NCBI RefSeq assembly: GCF_023091745.1
Contig: NC_068912.1
Location: forward strand, 56,102,567 to 56,166,566
Origin: Budorcas taxicolor
Taxonomy: Eukaryota; Chordata; Mammalia; Artiodactyla; Bovidae
DNA: 64,000 nucleotides
Direction of reading: 5' to 3'
The notes beneath the pieces were generated by a model, which saw only the letters and a program-made list of their open reading frames with translations, was not told the origin of the DNA and made no database searches. This document shows positions 46,971 through 58,625 of this stretch, in pieces. Position 1 is the first letter of the stretch. Each line of letters starts with the position of its first letter. Made by a program: the position numbers and the translations under genes.

Positions 46971-46982
46971 AATAAATAGTTT

Positions 46983-47065
46983 TAGTGTTAGATATTTATT
47001 GTCTGCTTTATCCATTAATGTGATGTATTATACTCTCTTACTATGATTATGCATATTTATACTTT
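46983..47065 (-). mobile_element. L1M LINE (second block), antisense, part 3
   Basis: A short L1 stretch between two insertions ('agatatttattgtctgctttatcc'). Confidence 0.6.
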
Positions 47066-47261
47066 TGGGCTTCCCTGGTGACTCACCTGGTAAAGAATCT
47101 GCCTGCAATTCGGGAGACTTGGATTCCATCCCCAGATTGGGATGATCCCCTGGAGAAGGGAATAGCTACCCACTCCAGGGCTCTGACCTGGAGAATTCCA
47201 TGGACTGTATAGACCACAGGGTCACAAAGAGTTGGAAATGGCTAAGCAACTTTCACTTTCC
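47066..47261 (+). mobile_element. Bov-tA SINE
   Basis: Starts 'tgggcttccctggtgactcacctggtaaagaatc' and ends in (CACTTT). An 11-bp duplication, ATTTATACTTT, lies at 47055-47065 and 47262-47272. The BovA unit lacks the stretch around 'acagaggagcctgg', as in a common Bov-tA subtype. Confidence 0.93.
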
Positions 47262-47272
47262 ATTTATACTTT

Positions 47273-47732
47273 CATTTCTGTCAGTTTTTAACATATATAA
47301 TTTGAAACTATATTTTCAAGAGTTCATGAATTTAGATTATATAAACCTGGCAGTTTGATCATTCTATCAGTTTGAAAACTCATTACTTGTCCCTAAAACT
47401 ACTCATTTCTCTGATAATATTATAAATACATTAGTTTTCTTATGGTTATGATTTGCATTATTCCTTTGTCCATTTTTCACTTTCAAATTTTATATTTACA
47501 TATATTTAAAATGAGCCTTATATAAGCAACATACAGTTGGCTTTTGTTTTTCATCTAAGCTGAAAATCTTTACCTTTGATTTGGAGTTCTGGGGCCTTTA
47601 ACATTAAATATAGTTAGTAATATTTACAGTTATATAGCTGTAATATTCCTACTTCTTTTCTATTTGTTCCTTCTGACTTATACACATTTTTTTTCTCTCC
47701 TTTTTTTCACCCCTCATTTAAACTAGTTAGTT
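47273..47732 (-). mobile_element. L1M LINE (second block), antisense, part 4
   Basis: 'gagccttatataagcaacatacagttggcttttg' and neighbouring T-rich blocks match antisense ORF2 upstream of the RT core. Confidence 0.72.
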
Positions 47733-47852
47733 CCTGGAGGAGAAAATGGCAACTCACTCAAGTATCCTTGCTGGGAAAATCCCATGGACAGTGGAGCTTG
47801 GCAAGATACAGTCCAAGGGGTCATAAAGAGTTGGACAGGACTGAGCATACAC
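47733..47852 (+). mobile_element. BovA SINE unit
   Basis: Diverged single unit without head: 'ggaggagaaaatggcaactcactcaagtatccttgctgggaaaatcccatggacag' to 'ggacaggactgagcatac'. Confidence 0.85.
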
Positions 47853-48112
47853 ACACAGACTAGATATTTTCAAGCATTTAATTTTCTATTAGTTTGTTAG
47901 CATTTTATAATTGTTTTAAATCATTACACTAAAGTGTGGATTCTTGCTTTCTTACAGTCCAACATAAATTAATGTTTTCGTCCCTTCCCAAATAATGCTG
48001 TTATTACATGTTTACAGACTTTACCCTTTCTCCCATTCACTGTTATTTTCCATGTATTTTAATTTTAGATATACTTTATACTACACAAAAAATTATATTA
48101 TCATTTTTTAAT
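47853..48112 (-). mobile_element. L1M LINE (second block), antisense, part 5
   Basis: Weakly conserved antisense L1 ('agactttaccctttctcccattcactg'), cut by the next BovB. Confidence 0.45.
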
Positions 48113-49932
48113 CAGTTCAGTTCACTTCAGTCACTCAGCTATGTCCGACTCTTTGCAAACCCATGGACTGCAGCATATCAGGCCTCCCTATCCATCACCA
48201 ACTCCCAGAGTTTACTCAAACTCATGTCCATTGAGTCCGTGATGCCATCCATCCATCTCATCCTCTGTCATCCCCTTCACCTCCTGCCTTCAATCTTTTC
48301 CAGCATCAGGGTCTTTTCAAATGAGCCAGAACTTTGCATCAGGTGGCAAAAGTATTGAAGTTTCAGCTTCAACATCCGTCCTTCCAATGAATACTCAGGA
48401 CTGATCTCCTTTAGGATAGACTGGTTGGATCTCCTTGCAGTCCAAGGGACTCTCAAAATTCTTCTCTAACACCACAGTTCAAAAGCATCAATTTTTCAGC
48501 ACTCAGCTTTCTTTATAGTCCAACTCTCACATCCATACATGACTACTGGAAAAACGATAGCCTTGACTAGATGGGCCTTTGTTGACAAAGTAATGTCTCT
48601 GCTTTTTAATATGCTGTCTAGGTTGGTCATAGCTTTTTTTCCAAGGAGCAAGCGTCTTTTAATTTCATGGCTTCAGTCACCATTGGCAGTGATTTTGGAG
48701 CCCCCAAAAATAAAGTCTGTCACTGTTTCCCCATCTATTTGCCATGAAGAGATGGAACCTGATGCCATGATCTTCGTTTTCTGAATGTTGAGCTTTAGCC
48801 AACTTTTTCACTCTCTTCTTTCACTTTCATCAAGAGGCTCTTTAGTTCTTCCTTGCTTTCTGCCTTAAGGGTGGTGTCATCTGCATATCTGAGGTTATTG
48901 CTACTTCTCCAGGCAATCTTGATTCCAGTTTGTGCTTCATCCAGCACAGCATTTCTCATGATATACTCTGCATAGAAGTTAAATAAGCAGGGTGACAATA
49001 TACAGCCTTGACGTACTCCTTTCCCAATTTGGAACTAGTCCGTTTTTCCATGTCCAGTTCTAACTGTTGTTTCCTGATCTGCATACAGATTTCTCAAGAG
49101 GCAGGTTAGGAGGTCTGATATTCCCATCTCTTTCCACAGTTTGTTGTGAGCCACACAGTCAAAGGCTTTGGCATAGTCAATAAAGCAGAAGTAGATTTTT
49201 TTTTTGAACTTTCTTGCTTTTTTGATGATCCAGCAGATGTTGGCAATTTGACCTCTGGTTCCTCTGCCTTTTCTGAATCCAGCTTGAACATCTGGAAGTT
49301 CACAATTCATGTATTGCTAAAGCCTGGCTCACAGAATTTTGAGCATTACTTTACTGACGCGTGCTGCTAAGCTGCTAAGTCACTGCAGTCGTGTCCTACT
49401 CTGTGCGACCCATAGATGGCAGCCCACCAGGCTCTGCTGTCCCTGGGATTCTCCAGGCAAGAGTACTGGAGTGGGTTGCCATTTCCTTCTCCAATGCATG
49501 AAAGTGAAAAGTGAAAGTGAAGTCACTCAGTCACGGTCTGACTCTTTGCGACCCCTTGGACTGCAGCCTTCCAGGCTCTTCTGGCCATGGGATTTTCCAG
49601 GCAAGCGTACTGGAGTGGGTTGCCATTGCCTTCTCCATAGTGACGTGTGAGATGAGTACAATTGTACGGTAATTTGAACATTCTTTGGCATTGCCTTTCT
49701 TTGGGATTGAAATGAAATTTGACCTATTCCAGTCCTGTGGCCACTGTTGAGTTTTCCAAATTTGCTGGCATATTGAGTGCAACACTTTCACAGCACCATC
49801 TTTTAGGATTGAAATTGCTCAAGTGGAACTCTGTCACCTCCACTAGCTTTGTTCGTAGTAATGCTATCTAAGGCCCACTTGACTGCACATTCCAGGATGT
49901 CTGGCTGTAGGTGAGTGATCACATCATTGCAT
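48113..49932 (-). mobile_element. BovB LINE, 5'-truncated, host of a nested Bov-A2
   Basis: Minus-strand copy of about 1.5 kb without its insert. It begins inside the ORF upstream of the RT (near the HLxPDILECAV-like block at 49880-49925) and includes the RT fingers, the palm YADD motif (near 48885) and the C-terminal region, with a TGAAC-type tail at 48113. Frames are split (49531-49791, 49035-49310, 48795-48998 on minus). A Bov-A2 at 49364-49640 interrupts it. Confidence 0.93.
49364..49640 (-). mobile_element. Bov-A2 SINE nested in BovB
   Basis: Dimeric BovA on the minus strand with (CTG)-type tail complement at left. The duplication is near-perfect: TGACGCGTG at 49355-49363 and TGACGTGTG at 49641-49649 (one CpG-type change). 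It must be younger than the BovB it breaks. Confidence 0.94.
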
Positions 49933-50825
49933 TTTTTCATAGCAAATATTTTGTTTACTTGCATTATTTAATAATGGTCATTGATTTCTTTTTTTCTCCC
50001 TTTTTTCTTTTTACACTGAACTTTCTTAAAGGTAAGTCAGTCTGCTACTAGGCAAGCTAGCAAAGAAACCATTCCCACAACAAATCAGAGTTTCAGCACA
50101 GCAATTTCTCGCATGAAGACTAATAAAAGGCAACCAAGGAAGGAGTCTGAAAACCTGAATTTTATGCTAGGCACCACTGGGGGCTATAGAATATTGAACA
50201 AGTTTATCAACTTGTCTATATCCATATTTCCTTTAAAATAAGGGAATGGGAGTACAGAAAGGTGGTTTCAATTTTGATTTTCTAAGATGTTTTCCTTTGC
50301 CAGGACTAGTTGAGTAGACTGTCATATCTTAATTGTTACTAATATAATTACATTAAATTAAAGAATAGATTTTATTTTATTAATTATTTTAATGCAATTA
50401 GAGCCACAAGTATCATTAATGTGAATTTTTTACTATTGCTACTCATATCTAAAAGTTGAACCAACTAAAATATTTCCATTTTTTCCTCCAAATCATTATA
50501 TGAAAATTATGTTTTCAGTTACATTTAACATTCTAATGACTATTAAAACATTTGCCGCTTTTCTGATTACATAATTTTACAGATTATGTATTATCTTCTG
50601 TTTATCTGTAATGGTTACTTCCAATACTAAGCATATATTCATTCACAGACAGCTATAAAGGCAAGTTTTCTTTTGTGGTGTGTTATTTTATGTCGTCAGT
50701 TATGTCAAGAGATGTATTAAAATTCTCGAACTTTCATTTTAGTTCACTTTAATTTAAAAAATACACATGCCACATACCTTTCTGGGTGCTGAACGGAATA
50801 AGAGGTAAAATATTTGTATTTGGTT
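49933..50825. other. AT-rich sequence, nothing firmly recognised
   Basis: The first 150 bases may be more antisense L1. The rest matches nothing I know. Confidence 0.4.
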
Positions 50826-50833
50826 AAAGCAAT

Positions 50834-51235
50834 TCGAAGAATTGATGCTTTTGAACTGTGGTGTTGGAGAAGACTCTTGAGAGTCCCTTGGCCTGCAAAG
50901 AGATCCAACCAATCCATTCTGAAGGAGATCAGCCCTGGGATTTCTTTGGAAGGAATGATGCTAAAGCTGAAACTCCAGTACTTTGGCCAACTCATGCAAA
51001 GAGTTGACTCATTGGAAAAGACTCTGATGCTGGGAGGGATTGGAGGCAGGAGGAGAAGGGGACGACAGATGACGAGATGGCTGGATGGTATCACTTGACT
51101 CGATGAACATGAGTCTGAGTGAACTCCAGGAGTTGGTGATGGACAGGGAGGCCTGGCGTGCTTCAATTCATGGGGTCGCAAAGAGCAGACACAACTGAGC
51201 AACTGAACTGAACTGAACTGAACTGAACTGAACTG
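50834..51235 (+). mobile_element. BovB LINE 3' fragment (ART2A-type)
   Basis: A 402-bp 5'-truncated copy ending in at least six TGAAC units. An 8-bp duplication, AAAGCAAT, lies at 50826-50833 and 51236-51243. It is very similar to the copy at 1229-1624 and starts at nearly the same BovB position. Confidence 0.94.
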
Positions 51236-51243
51236 AAAGCAAT

Positions 51244-51947
51244 CCCTATGAGGTTAGAAATAAAACAAAGAAAAACTAAAATTTCTTGTTTCTTTATACA
51301 TAATAGGAATTTGGTAAATATTGAATAAATGAATGAATGAATGTGAAAACAAGGGAATTAAATTTTACAGAATTTAAATTTAAACAGGGACATAATTGTG
51401 AGTGAATGAAACACATCTTGGCAATATCTGGGACCATCAGAGTTACTTGATTCATATGTTTAAAAGAAACTTTTCCTGAATGGACCAGCATTTTTGTCAT
51501 CACAAGCCCGTGCTATAGTAATTAGTATCTGCCAGCACTATTCCATTGTAATCATGTAGAAATGAATACTTATCTAGGGAAGTTCAAGGCTAGGAATGTC
51601 ATATCTGCTTTAAACACTGCTCCTTCTCATTTTCTCTTATCTTGAAAACTTCATGCTGAAGTCTATCCATAATGTTTGACTTGTTAAAGTTACACATTAT
51701 CACTCACAAAGTTTTTACAAAAAAAGAGCATCCTATATTGTATACCTGTGTTCACTGTCCAAAATACATCTCACTCAAAGAACAATTAGTCTTATTTGAC
51801 TTAGGCAGGAAGAAAATGTTCAGTTTTCTAATAAGTTCTCACAATCAACATATTTTTTCTCTTGGAAATATATTCCAAATACTCGTTTCTTTTCCATGGT
51901 TTTCTAATGGCTGTTCTTTCATATCTCTTCATAAAACATTGTCTTTT
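51244..51947. other. Unique non-coding sequence
   Basis: A (TGAA)n patch at 51325-51341 may be an L2 tail. Nothing else is recognised. Confidence 0.5.
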
Positions 51948-52156
51948 CTTCCCTGGTGGCTCAGAGGTTAAAGCGTCTGCCTGGAATGAGGGAGAACCAG
52001 GTTCGATCCCTGGGTTGGGAAGATCCCCTGGAGAAGGAAATGGCAACCCACTCCAGTACTCTTGCCTGGAAAATCCCAATGAAGGAGGATCCCGATAGGC
52101 TACACCCCATGGGGTCGCAAAGAGTCGGACACGACTGAGCGACTTCACTTTCACTT
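51948..52156 (+). mobile_element. Bov-tA SINE with well-kept pol III boxes
   Basis: Head 'ttccctggtggctcagaggttaaagcgtctgcc' with an exact B-box core GGTTCGATCC (52001-52010), then a nearly intact BovA unit and (CACTTT) tail. Of the Bov-tA copies here it has one of the best-preserved internal promoters. Confidence 0.93.
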
Positions 52157-52360
52157 TCTTCTAGAATTTACTATGGGAGAGTGAGGAAAAGCCATCACTA
52201 GCTTCAGCAATTGGGAATGGACATTGAGATGAAAAGGGATAAGTCTTGTTCTCACAGAGAAAGGGACAAACCAAGTCCTCATGAAAGAAAGTTCTTCTGG
52301 ATGGATCTTCAGCATGCCCACAGCATTCTAAAGAACTCTGCGTGCACCTTCTCCTGGGCT

Positions 52361-52691
52361 GTGCTGTGCTGTGCTTAGTTGCTCAGTCATGTCACACCCT
52401 TTAGGACCCAATGGACTACAACCCAATAGGCTCCTCTATCCATGGGAATTCTCCAGGCAAGAATACTGGAGTGGGTTGCCATGCCTGCTCAGAGATAGGT
52501 AGATCTTCCCAACTCAGAGCTAGGTGGGTTGGGCAGGTGGATTATTTATTGTCTGAGCCACCAGGGAACCCCAAGAATAGTGGAGTGGGTAGCCTATCCC
52601 TTTTCCAGGGGATCTTTCCAACCCAGGAATCAAACGGGGGTCTCCTGGATTGCTGGCTGATTCTTTACCAGCTGAGCTGCCAGGGAAGCCT
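52361..52691 (-). mobile_element. Bov-tA SINE with two tRNA-like heads
   Basis: On the minus strand one head begins at 52691 ('ggcttccctggcagctcagctgg...'), is followed by a short BovA piece, then a second head begins near 52573 ('ggggttccctggtggctcaga'), then a full BovA unit with an (AGCAC)n tail at 52357-52376. As far as I recall this two-headed layout is a known bovine subtype. Confidence 0.85.
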
Positions 52692-52734
52692 TACCTTCCC
52701 CTAGTAACTATAAAAACAACACATTTTCATTGTA

Positions 52735-53260
52735 TGAAGCTTGGAAAAATAGTGTACGAAGAGGAAAACTTTAAAAGCATGAGTAATTTTGCCACACAGA
52801 ATATTTGCTAATTCTGTCATGATTTTCTTCATCCTAAATCAACATTGTATGTGCAATTTTGTATCCAGTATTTTTTGTATTATAATTTATAGATGTACTA
52901 AAATGTATTTATTAATGTCCCTATTGATGAGCATTTAGGCTATTTTTACATTTTAAATTTTTAAATAATTTTAGATGTACATCATCATTGTCCACAAATC
53001 TTTATATTCATAGTTAATTATTTTCATATGATGAATTACTAGTCATGGAATTAGGTATACTTTGAGCATAGCATTTTATAGCTCTAAAATTTCCAAATTA
53101 CCAAGAAGACAATTTTTTTTTGTACTCCAAGCAGTGATGAACAAGAATAGCTATTTTTAGCAACCTCAACAAACCGGATATGATAGCTTTCTTTGCTCTT
53201 TGCCAATGTGTAGAAGAATAAATGTATCTGTTAGTTTCATATGCGTTTGTGTCACAACTT
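52735..53260 (-). mobile_element. L1M LINE 3' UTR region, antisense
   Basis: 'gcaattttgtatccagtattttttg', 'aatgtccctattgatgagcatttaggct', 'catggaattaggtatactttgagc', 'atttccaaattaccaagaag', 'tctttgccaatgtgtagaag' follow the antisense old-L1 3' UTR in order. Confidence 0.75.
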
Positions 53261-54014
53261 CTTTGAAACAAAGAAGTTTAGCTGTATTGTAGAAAAAGGG
53301 TTTAATCAGAGACTGAAGCTAGTGAAATGCAGATACTTGCATCAGCTGAACACATTTGGTTTCCTCACTTCTCCAATTGTACAGGTATGTGCATGTAGGT
53401 CATTGCTAACATATTACATATGGTGCCACTGTTTTTCTCTGCCTAGCTGGCCCACCAGCTACCTATAATCTATGCAATTGAAAGATTCTGTTGTGCAGAA
53501 GTGATCAAGCTATTGATCATCTTTGAACTAGATGTCAATGACTTTTCTCTGACAGGGTAAGTTTGTTCTACATTTAATACAGGACACCAAGGGTGCTTAA
53601 GACTCAGGTCCATAGAACCTGAGATTACTGTATAGATGTGTATCACTACATTGTGTGATGAGAAGGAAAGGATAAGTGCTGGACCTGATGCCAAGAGCAA
53701 TGATGTTACATATTCATCAAACATTATAAATTTATTTCAAAAACTATCAGTGTAAGTCAGTACCTTCTTATTTGATCCACGACCTCAAGGTTTTCCAGAA
53801 AATAAATATGTTGTGGACAAGTTGTTTGACTTTTGGGCAGAGGTTAGTCATTTGATCACAAACTTATTTTTATGCATTCTGATGATTTTTGTTTTGTTTC
53901 CTGAGCTACATATTCTTAAGAAATTTTGCAGTGGTAAGTGAAATCACATTATAACTGCTAAAAATCTCCTTCTGGCTTATTCAACATTCAAACAATATTT
54001 ATTAACCACAGGCA
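53261..54014. other. Unique non-coding sequence
   Basis: Nothing recognised. Confidence 0.5.
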
Positions 54015-54240
54015 GTTAGAGTGTATGGATGAAGAACGTAATCTCTGTGGTCTGACCAGACTACCTGGCTCCAATCCAGCTTCTCCACTTAGTAACTGTG
54101 ACTTTGGACAATTTAGTTAGCCTCTCAGTGCCTCAGTTTCCTCTGTAAAATGGGGAGAATTCGGATCCTACTTCAAGAGGTGCTATGATTAAATAACTTG
54201 TGCTTATAACAATCTCTGAAACATGTAGCTGTTTATAGAT
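54015..54240 (+). repeat. MIR SINE, nearly complete
   Basis: 'gtctgaccagactacctggctccaatccagcttctccacttagtaactgtgactttggacaatttagttagcctctcagtgcctcagtttcctctgtaaaatgggg' is the MIR core and 3' part. Confidence 0.85.
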
Positions 54241-54521
54241 GGTATTGATGTATGTAATGCATCTACGCACCAAACATTTTGCTCAAGATAATACTATATA
54301 TAAACACAAATTAGATGTAGTGACTAATCTCAACTAATTTACATCGTAGTATTGAAAATAGAGCATACACACAAAGGTCACAAATTCTTCAGTGCTCATA
54401 TAAATGAATTAAAGTGTTCATTAATTTCATCTTGTTCATTGTAATCTTTAGCACTGCACCTTAAATGGACTTCTCCTTAACAGGTTCTACAGAAGTTTAT
54501 AATTAACTATGTACCTGTCTG

Positions 54522-55596
54522 ACTATGTATCTGACTGTGTGGATCACAATAAACTGTGGAAAACTCTTCAAGAGATGGGAATACCAGACCACCTGACCTG
54601 CCTCTTGAGAAACCTGCATGCAGGTCAGGAAGCAACAGTTAGAACAGAACATGGAACAACACACTGGTTTCAAATAGGAAAAGGAGTACGTCAAGGCTGT
54701 ATATTGTCACCCTGCTTATTTAACTTATATGCAGAGTACATCATGAGAAACGCTGGGCTGGAAGAAGCACAAGCTGGAATCAAGATTGCTGGGAGAAATA
54801 TCAATAACCTCAGATATGCAGATGACACCACCCTTATGGCAGAAAGTGAAGAGGAACTAAAAAGCCTCTTGATGAAAGTGAAAGAGGAGAGTGAAGAAGT
54901 TGGCTTAAAGCTCAACATTCAGAAAACGAAGATCATGGCATCTGGTCCCATCACTTCATGGCAAACAGATGGGGAAACGGGAAACAGTGTCAGACTTTAT
55001 ATCATGGGCTCCAAAATCACTGCAGATGGTGACTGCAGCCATGAAATTAAAAGGTGTTTACCCCTTGGAAGAAAAGTTATGACCAACCTAGATAGCATAT
55101 TCAAAAGCAGAGACATTACTTTGCCAACAAAGGTCCATCTACTCAAGGCGATGGTTTTTCCAGTGGTCATGTATGGATGTGAGAGTTGGACTGTGAAGAA
55201 AGCTGAGTGCTGAAGAATTGATGCTTTTGAACTGTGGTGTTGGAGAAGACTCTTGAGAGTCCCTTGGCCTGCAAAGAGATCCAACCAGTCCATCCTAAAG
55301 GAGATCAGTCCTGGGTGTTCATTGGAAGGACTGATGTTGAAGCTGAAACTCCAGCACTTTGGCCATCTCATGTGAAGAGTTGACTCATTGGAAAAGATCC
55401 TGATGCTGGGAGGGATTGGGGGCAGGAGGAGAAGGGGACAACAGAGGATGAGATGGCTGGATGGCATCACTGACTCGATGGACATGAGTTTGGGTAAACT
55501 CTGGGAGTTGGTGATGGACAGGGAGGGCTGGCATGCTGCAATTCATGGGGTCACAGAGAGCTGGACACAACTGAGCAACTGAACTGAGCTGAAATG
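54522..55596 (+). mobile_element. BovB LINE, 5'-truncated, recent-looking
   Basis: A 1075-bp copy flanked by a perfect 13-bp duplication, ATGTACCTGTCTG, at 54509-54521 and 55597-55609. It starts inside the RT (DCVDHNKLWK block), with a few bases missing at the 5' join, carries YADD at 54815-54826 and runs to TGAAC-type sequence. The frame stays open from the left flank to 55213, where TGA ends it (a CGA in other copies), and continues in another frame at 55388-55582. Confidence 0.95.
54542..55213 (+). pseudogene. BovB RT palm/thumb remnant, open for about 220 codons
   Basis: An open reading frame through the RT palm (GVRQGCILSPCLFN, then YADDTTLMAE) to the residues before the C-terminal Arg-rich region. 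The upstream Met at 54509 lies in the target duplication, so the start is accidental. The endonuclease, RT fingers and C-terminus are missing. A protein from it would not be expected to work. Confidence 0.8.
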
Positions 55597-55759
55597 ATGT
55601 ACCTGTCTGTCCTTTCCTACCAGATTTTGATCTCCTTGAAACTCATGTATTCCATCCTCTCCTTCCCTGCTTGGTTCCTTGGCTGGCACATACTAAGTGT
55701 GCAATAAATGAAAAATACAAGACAGTCTATGGCAATTGCCACAGGATCAGCACAATCAA

Positions 55760-55975
55760 CCCAGGTGGTGCTAGTGGTAAAGAACCCTCCTGCCAATGCA
55801 GGTTAGACATAAGAGACATGGGTTTGATCTCTGGATCGGGAAGATCCCGGAGGAGGGCATGGCAACTCACTCCAGTATTTTTGCCTGGAGAATCCCATGG
55901 ACAGAGGAGCATGCCAGGCTATAGTCCATAGGGTCACAGAGAGTCATTCATAATGGAAGCAACTGAGCACACATG
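55760..55975 (+). mobile_element. Bov-tA SINE
   Basis: Head 'ccaggtggtgctagtggtaaagaac' with a small insertion before the B-box, then a BovA unit ending 'actgagcacacatgcatca'. Confidence 0.88.
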
Positions 55976-57959
55976 CATCACAGTCGGAACACTGCGGACA
56001 CTCACCTTCATCTCTTGCCATGAAAGCTGGAGACTCCAGAAATACTAGCCCTGATTTGCATCACTAGAGAAAGTTTTATGAAAAACATGGTGCTGAAGGA
56101 GATTCTTAAACAACTGTGTAAGGCGCTCAGTCCCATTGAGTTTTGTCTTCTTTAATCAGCCTTTTATGACTGTTTCTCTTCACGTGAAAATCAGGAAATA
56201 TGCATTTCTTTACTGAGCACATGCATCCTCAAATTTGCAGAAATAATCCAAGCATTGATTTTGAAGATGAAGTTCACCCCCAGTGCACACATTCTGGGAA
56301 ATGGAGAGATATATGACAGAGATACACATCGTGCATCCAAAGATAACTTCATAATGGTTTCTGGGTTGTGAACATTGGAGGAAACCATCGCCTTTTAGAG
56401 GAAAGTTACAGTAAATGTCACCATATGAATAAACATTGTAGTGACATGCTTAAGCCTGGTTTTACTTGTTATGATTATGTTGCCTGACTCTTACCACCAG
56501 AAGCGACTCCCTCATATTTTCCTTCACATTAACATTTACGATGAAGGGGCAGCATTCCCTTGGTGCACATGGGCCAAAATGAGCCCCATTACACCCAGCA
56601 ATATTTCAACAGTCACAGACCAGTGAGAGACCAGCCTAAACCCAGCTTGCTCCAAACCTTAGCATGTTCCACCAGCTTTACCCCAGCCAACAGAACTGCC
56701 ATTTGAAATCCATCTGCTACATTTCATGGACCTCAATTCTGATGTAGCAGGTAGTTGTTGAGCTCAAACTGAGCAGAAAGGACTAGAGGTTCTAAGGGGA
56801 AACATTCTTCAGCTCTGCTACACGATCCCAAAGACATGAAACACCTAAGACAGCGCCGTGAGGCATATTTTTCAGTGCAGAAGCAGCAGAAAACAGAACA
56901 TGACTCCCCACCCCTTCCTTATATACCAATGAGATTTGCTAGTTTAACCAGTGCTGCAGTACAAAAGCACTCATGGTTCATGTTATATTAATAGTGTGGC
57001 CTGATTATCAAAAACCATTACTCTTAGTTATCTAGCAGCAGCTGTATGAAGCTGCTATAAGTCAGAGTGACTGCCCACACAGCATTTGCTCCCTGCTTAT
57101 GATAACAGTATTCTTAATGCAAAAGTGCATTTGTAAAATTATTGCCATTTAAAGATCAGGTTTGTTATAAATGAGATGTGATCACACAATTGCTTTTCCC
57201 TGTATAAAAAAAATTAAATGCATAAATTACACATCAGTATCCTCCACTGTCATGGCTTCACAAGGGTCAGTTTCCTTGTGGTCAAACTCGGAGGTATGGC
57301 TTTCAAAGCAGACGCGTTGTTAGCTGAATCCTGGCCAGGGGCACAAGCAGTGGCTTTTCTTCTCCTGTTCTTTGATGTTGTCTTCTGTAGTACTGATTGA
57401 AGGCCCTGTGGATCCAACCCTTTTTTATGCTGGTTGAGGGGTGCTTTGTTTAGTTTAGTTTTATTTTTTAAAAGCAGTAATGATAATGGATCGGAAGCCA
57501 TACCATTTCCCCATAGATTCAGATCATTGTTTCCGGCTCTTTGCAGAATTCCATGTGGCTCGGAGTGACTGCATTCACCACTTCTTTGAGCTAATGCCAC
57601 TGGTTGACTTTTTAATTCCACCCCCCTTACTGTGACACTTTCACAGGCTCAGGGTTTGTATGGAAGAAGAGACAAAGACAGGAAGGAAAGCAACTCTAAT
57701 AAAGTAAAAGAACTCAGTTATAATGCTCACTAATCTCCTTCTCTGGGTTATATGTTTCATTGTACACATTACCCCAACTGGGAATAAGAGAGATATGGCT
57801 TTACTTGTGAAAACGCAAGGGACGCTTACTGTGCATCTTTCCAAGCTCCTGAGTTTCCTTGTAAACAAACATATAAGGGGTAAATATACAGGACACTCTC
57901 TCACCTTATGCTTTTCCTATTTGAACAGCACTTTAGAATCTTTGATTGTTATAGACAGT
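55976..57959. other. Unique non-coding sequence
   Basis: About 2 kb without recognised repeats. The minus-strand frame 57250-57621 (123 codons) is the longest one outside mobile elements, but its composition and lack of any known domain argue against a gene. Confidence 0.5.
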
Positions 57960-58625
57960 TAAGCTTTTCAGCCCTAATTCATTAAAAAATATATATATTC
58001 ATGACAAGTTGTTTGAAATGTGGTCCCTTAAGCTTTTTCTGTCTTTTAGAAACTGTTTCATATCACTATCTAAGAAGAAAAGCCAGCCAAGATTTACATT
58101 TTAATTTAGTTAACCAAATAGTTCAGACTGTGTTCTCCAAAGACAAAGACTGGTCTGTAAGTGGGCCGGATTTTCCTGTATTTTATTGCTGTAATTTGCA
58201 TGAGAAACACCAGATCCTGTATAATTGTTGCTTTGTTGTTGTGATCCGAGTAGCTGTTTCCAATGTCAATAATTATAACTTGAAATGAAATTTAGTAGCA
58301 GTTAGGGGGTGGGGAGTGGAGGCTACTGCCAGCCAGTCAGAATTTCACATCAAACTAACCACAGTCTAGCCTCCTAATGTGATGCATGCAGCCACCAGGC
58401 TTCCAACAGAACTCCAAATAAAGTCCCTGGAAAGAGCCAGTCACTTGAGCCTGGCCGCACTCAGCATCTTGTGCAGTGCCATTTTGTTTGGTGTCTAATG
58501 AAAAATGAGCATTTTTTATATATGATGGTTGCTAATTGCTTCATTACCCATGCAAATTATAAAGGCAAACTGTGTCTTGTCATAAAATTGGTAACTAGGC
58601 CATTGAAAACCAAAGCTTAGGAAAG
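57960..58625. promoter_or_regulatory. Candidate regulatory block with two POU octamers
   Basis: A repeat-free stretch with ATTTGCAT at 58194-58201 and ATGCAAAT at 58550-58557, the POU octamer in both orientations, plus TAATTG/CATTA sites (58534-58546) and TCAATAATTATAA (58266-58278). Function is inferred from motif content only. Confidence 0.3.

Noticed and set aside
46646..46972. Opposing open frames across the composite retroposon (to 108 codons)
   Set aside because: They run from the unknown segment into the BovA unit, so the protein would be partly SINE-coded. High GC explains the lack of stops.
51948..52030. tRNA-like sequences with A and B boxes
   Set aside because: All belong to Bov-tA SINE heads with BovA downstream. 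None has a full tRNA cloverleaf.
57250..57621. 123-codon minus-strand open frame outside repeats
   Set aside because: The longest non-repeat frame, but no domain, a Lys/Ser/Leu-rich low-information composition, and a length that chance explains in 64 kb.
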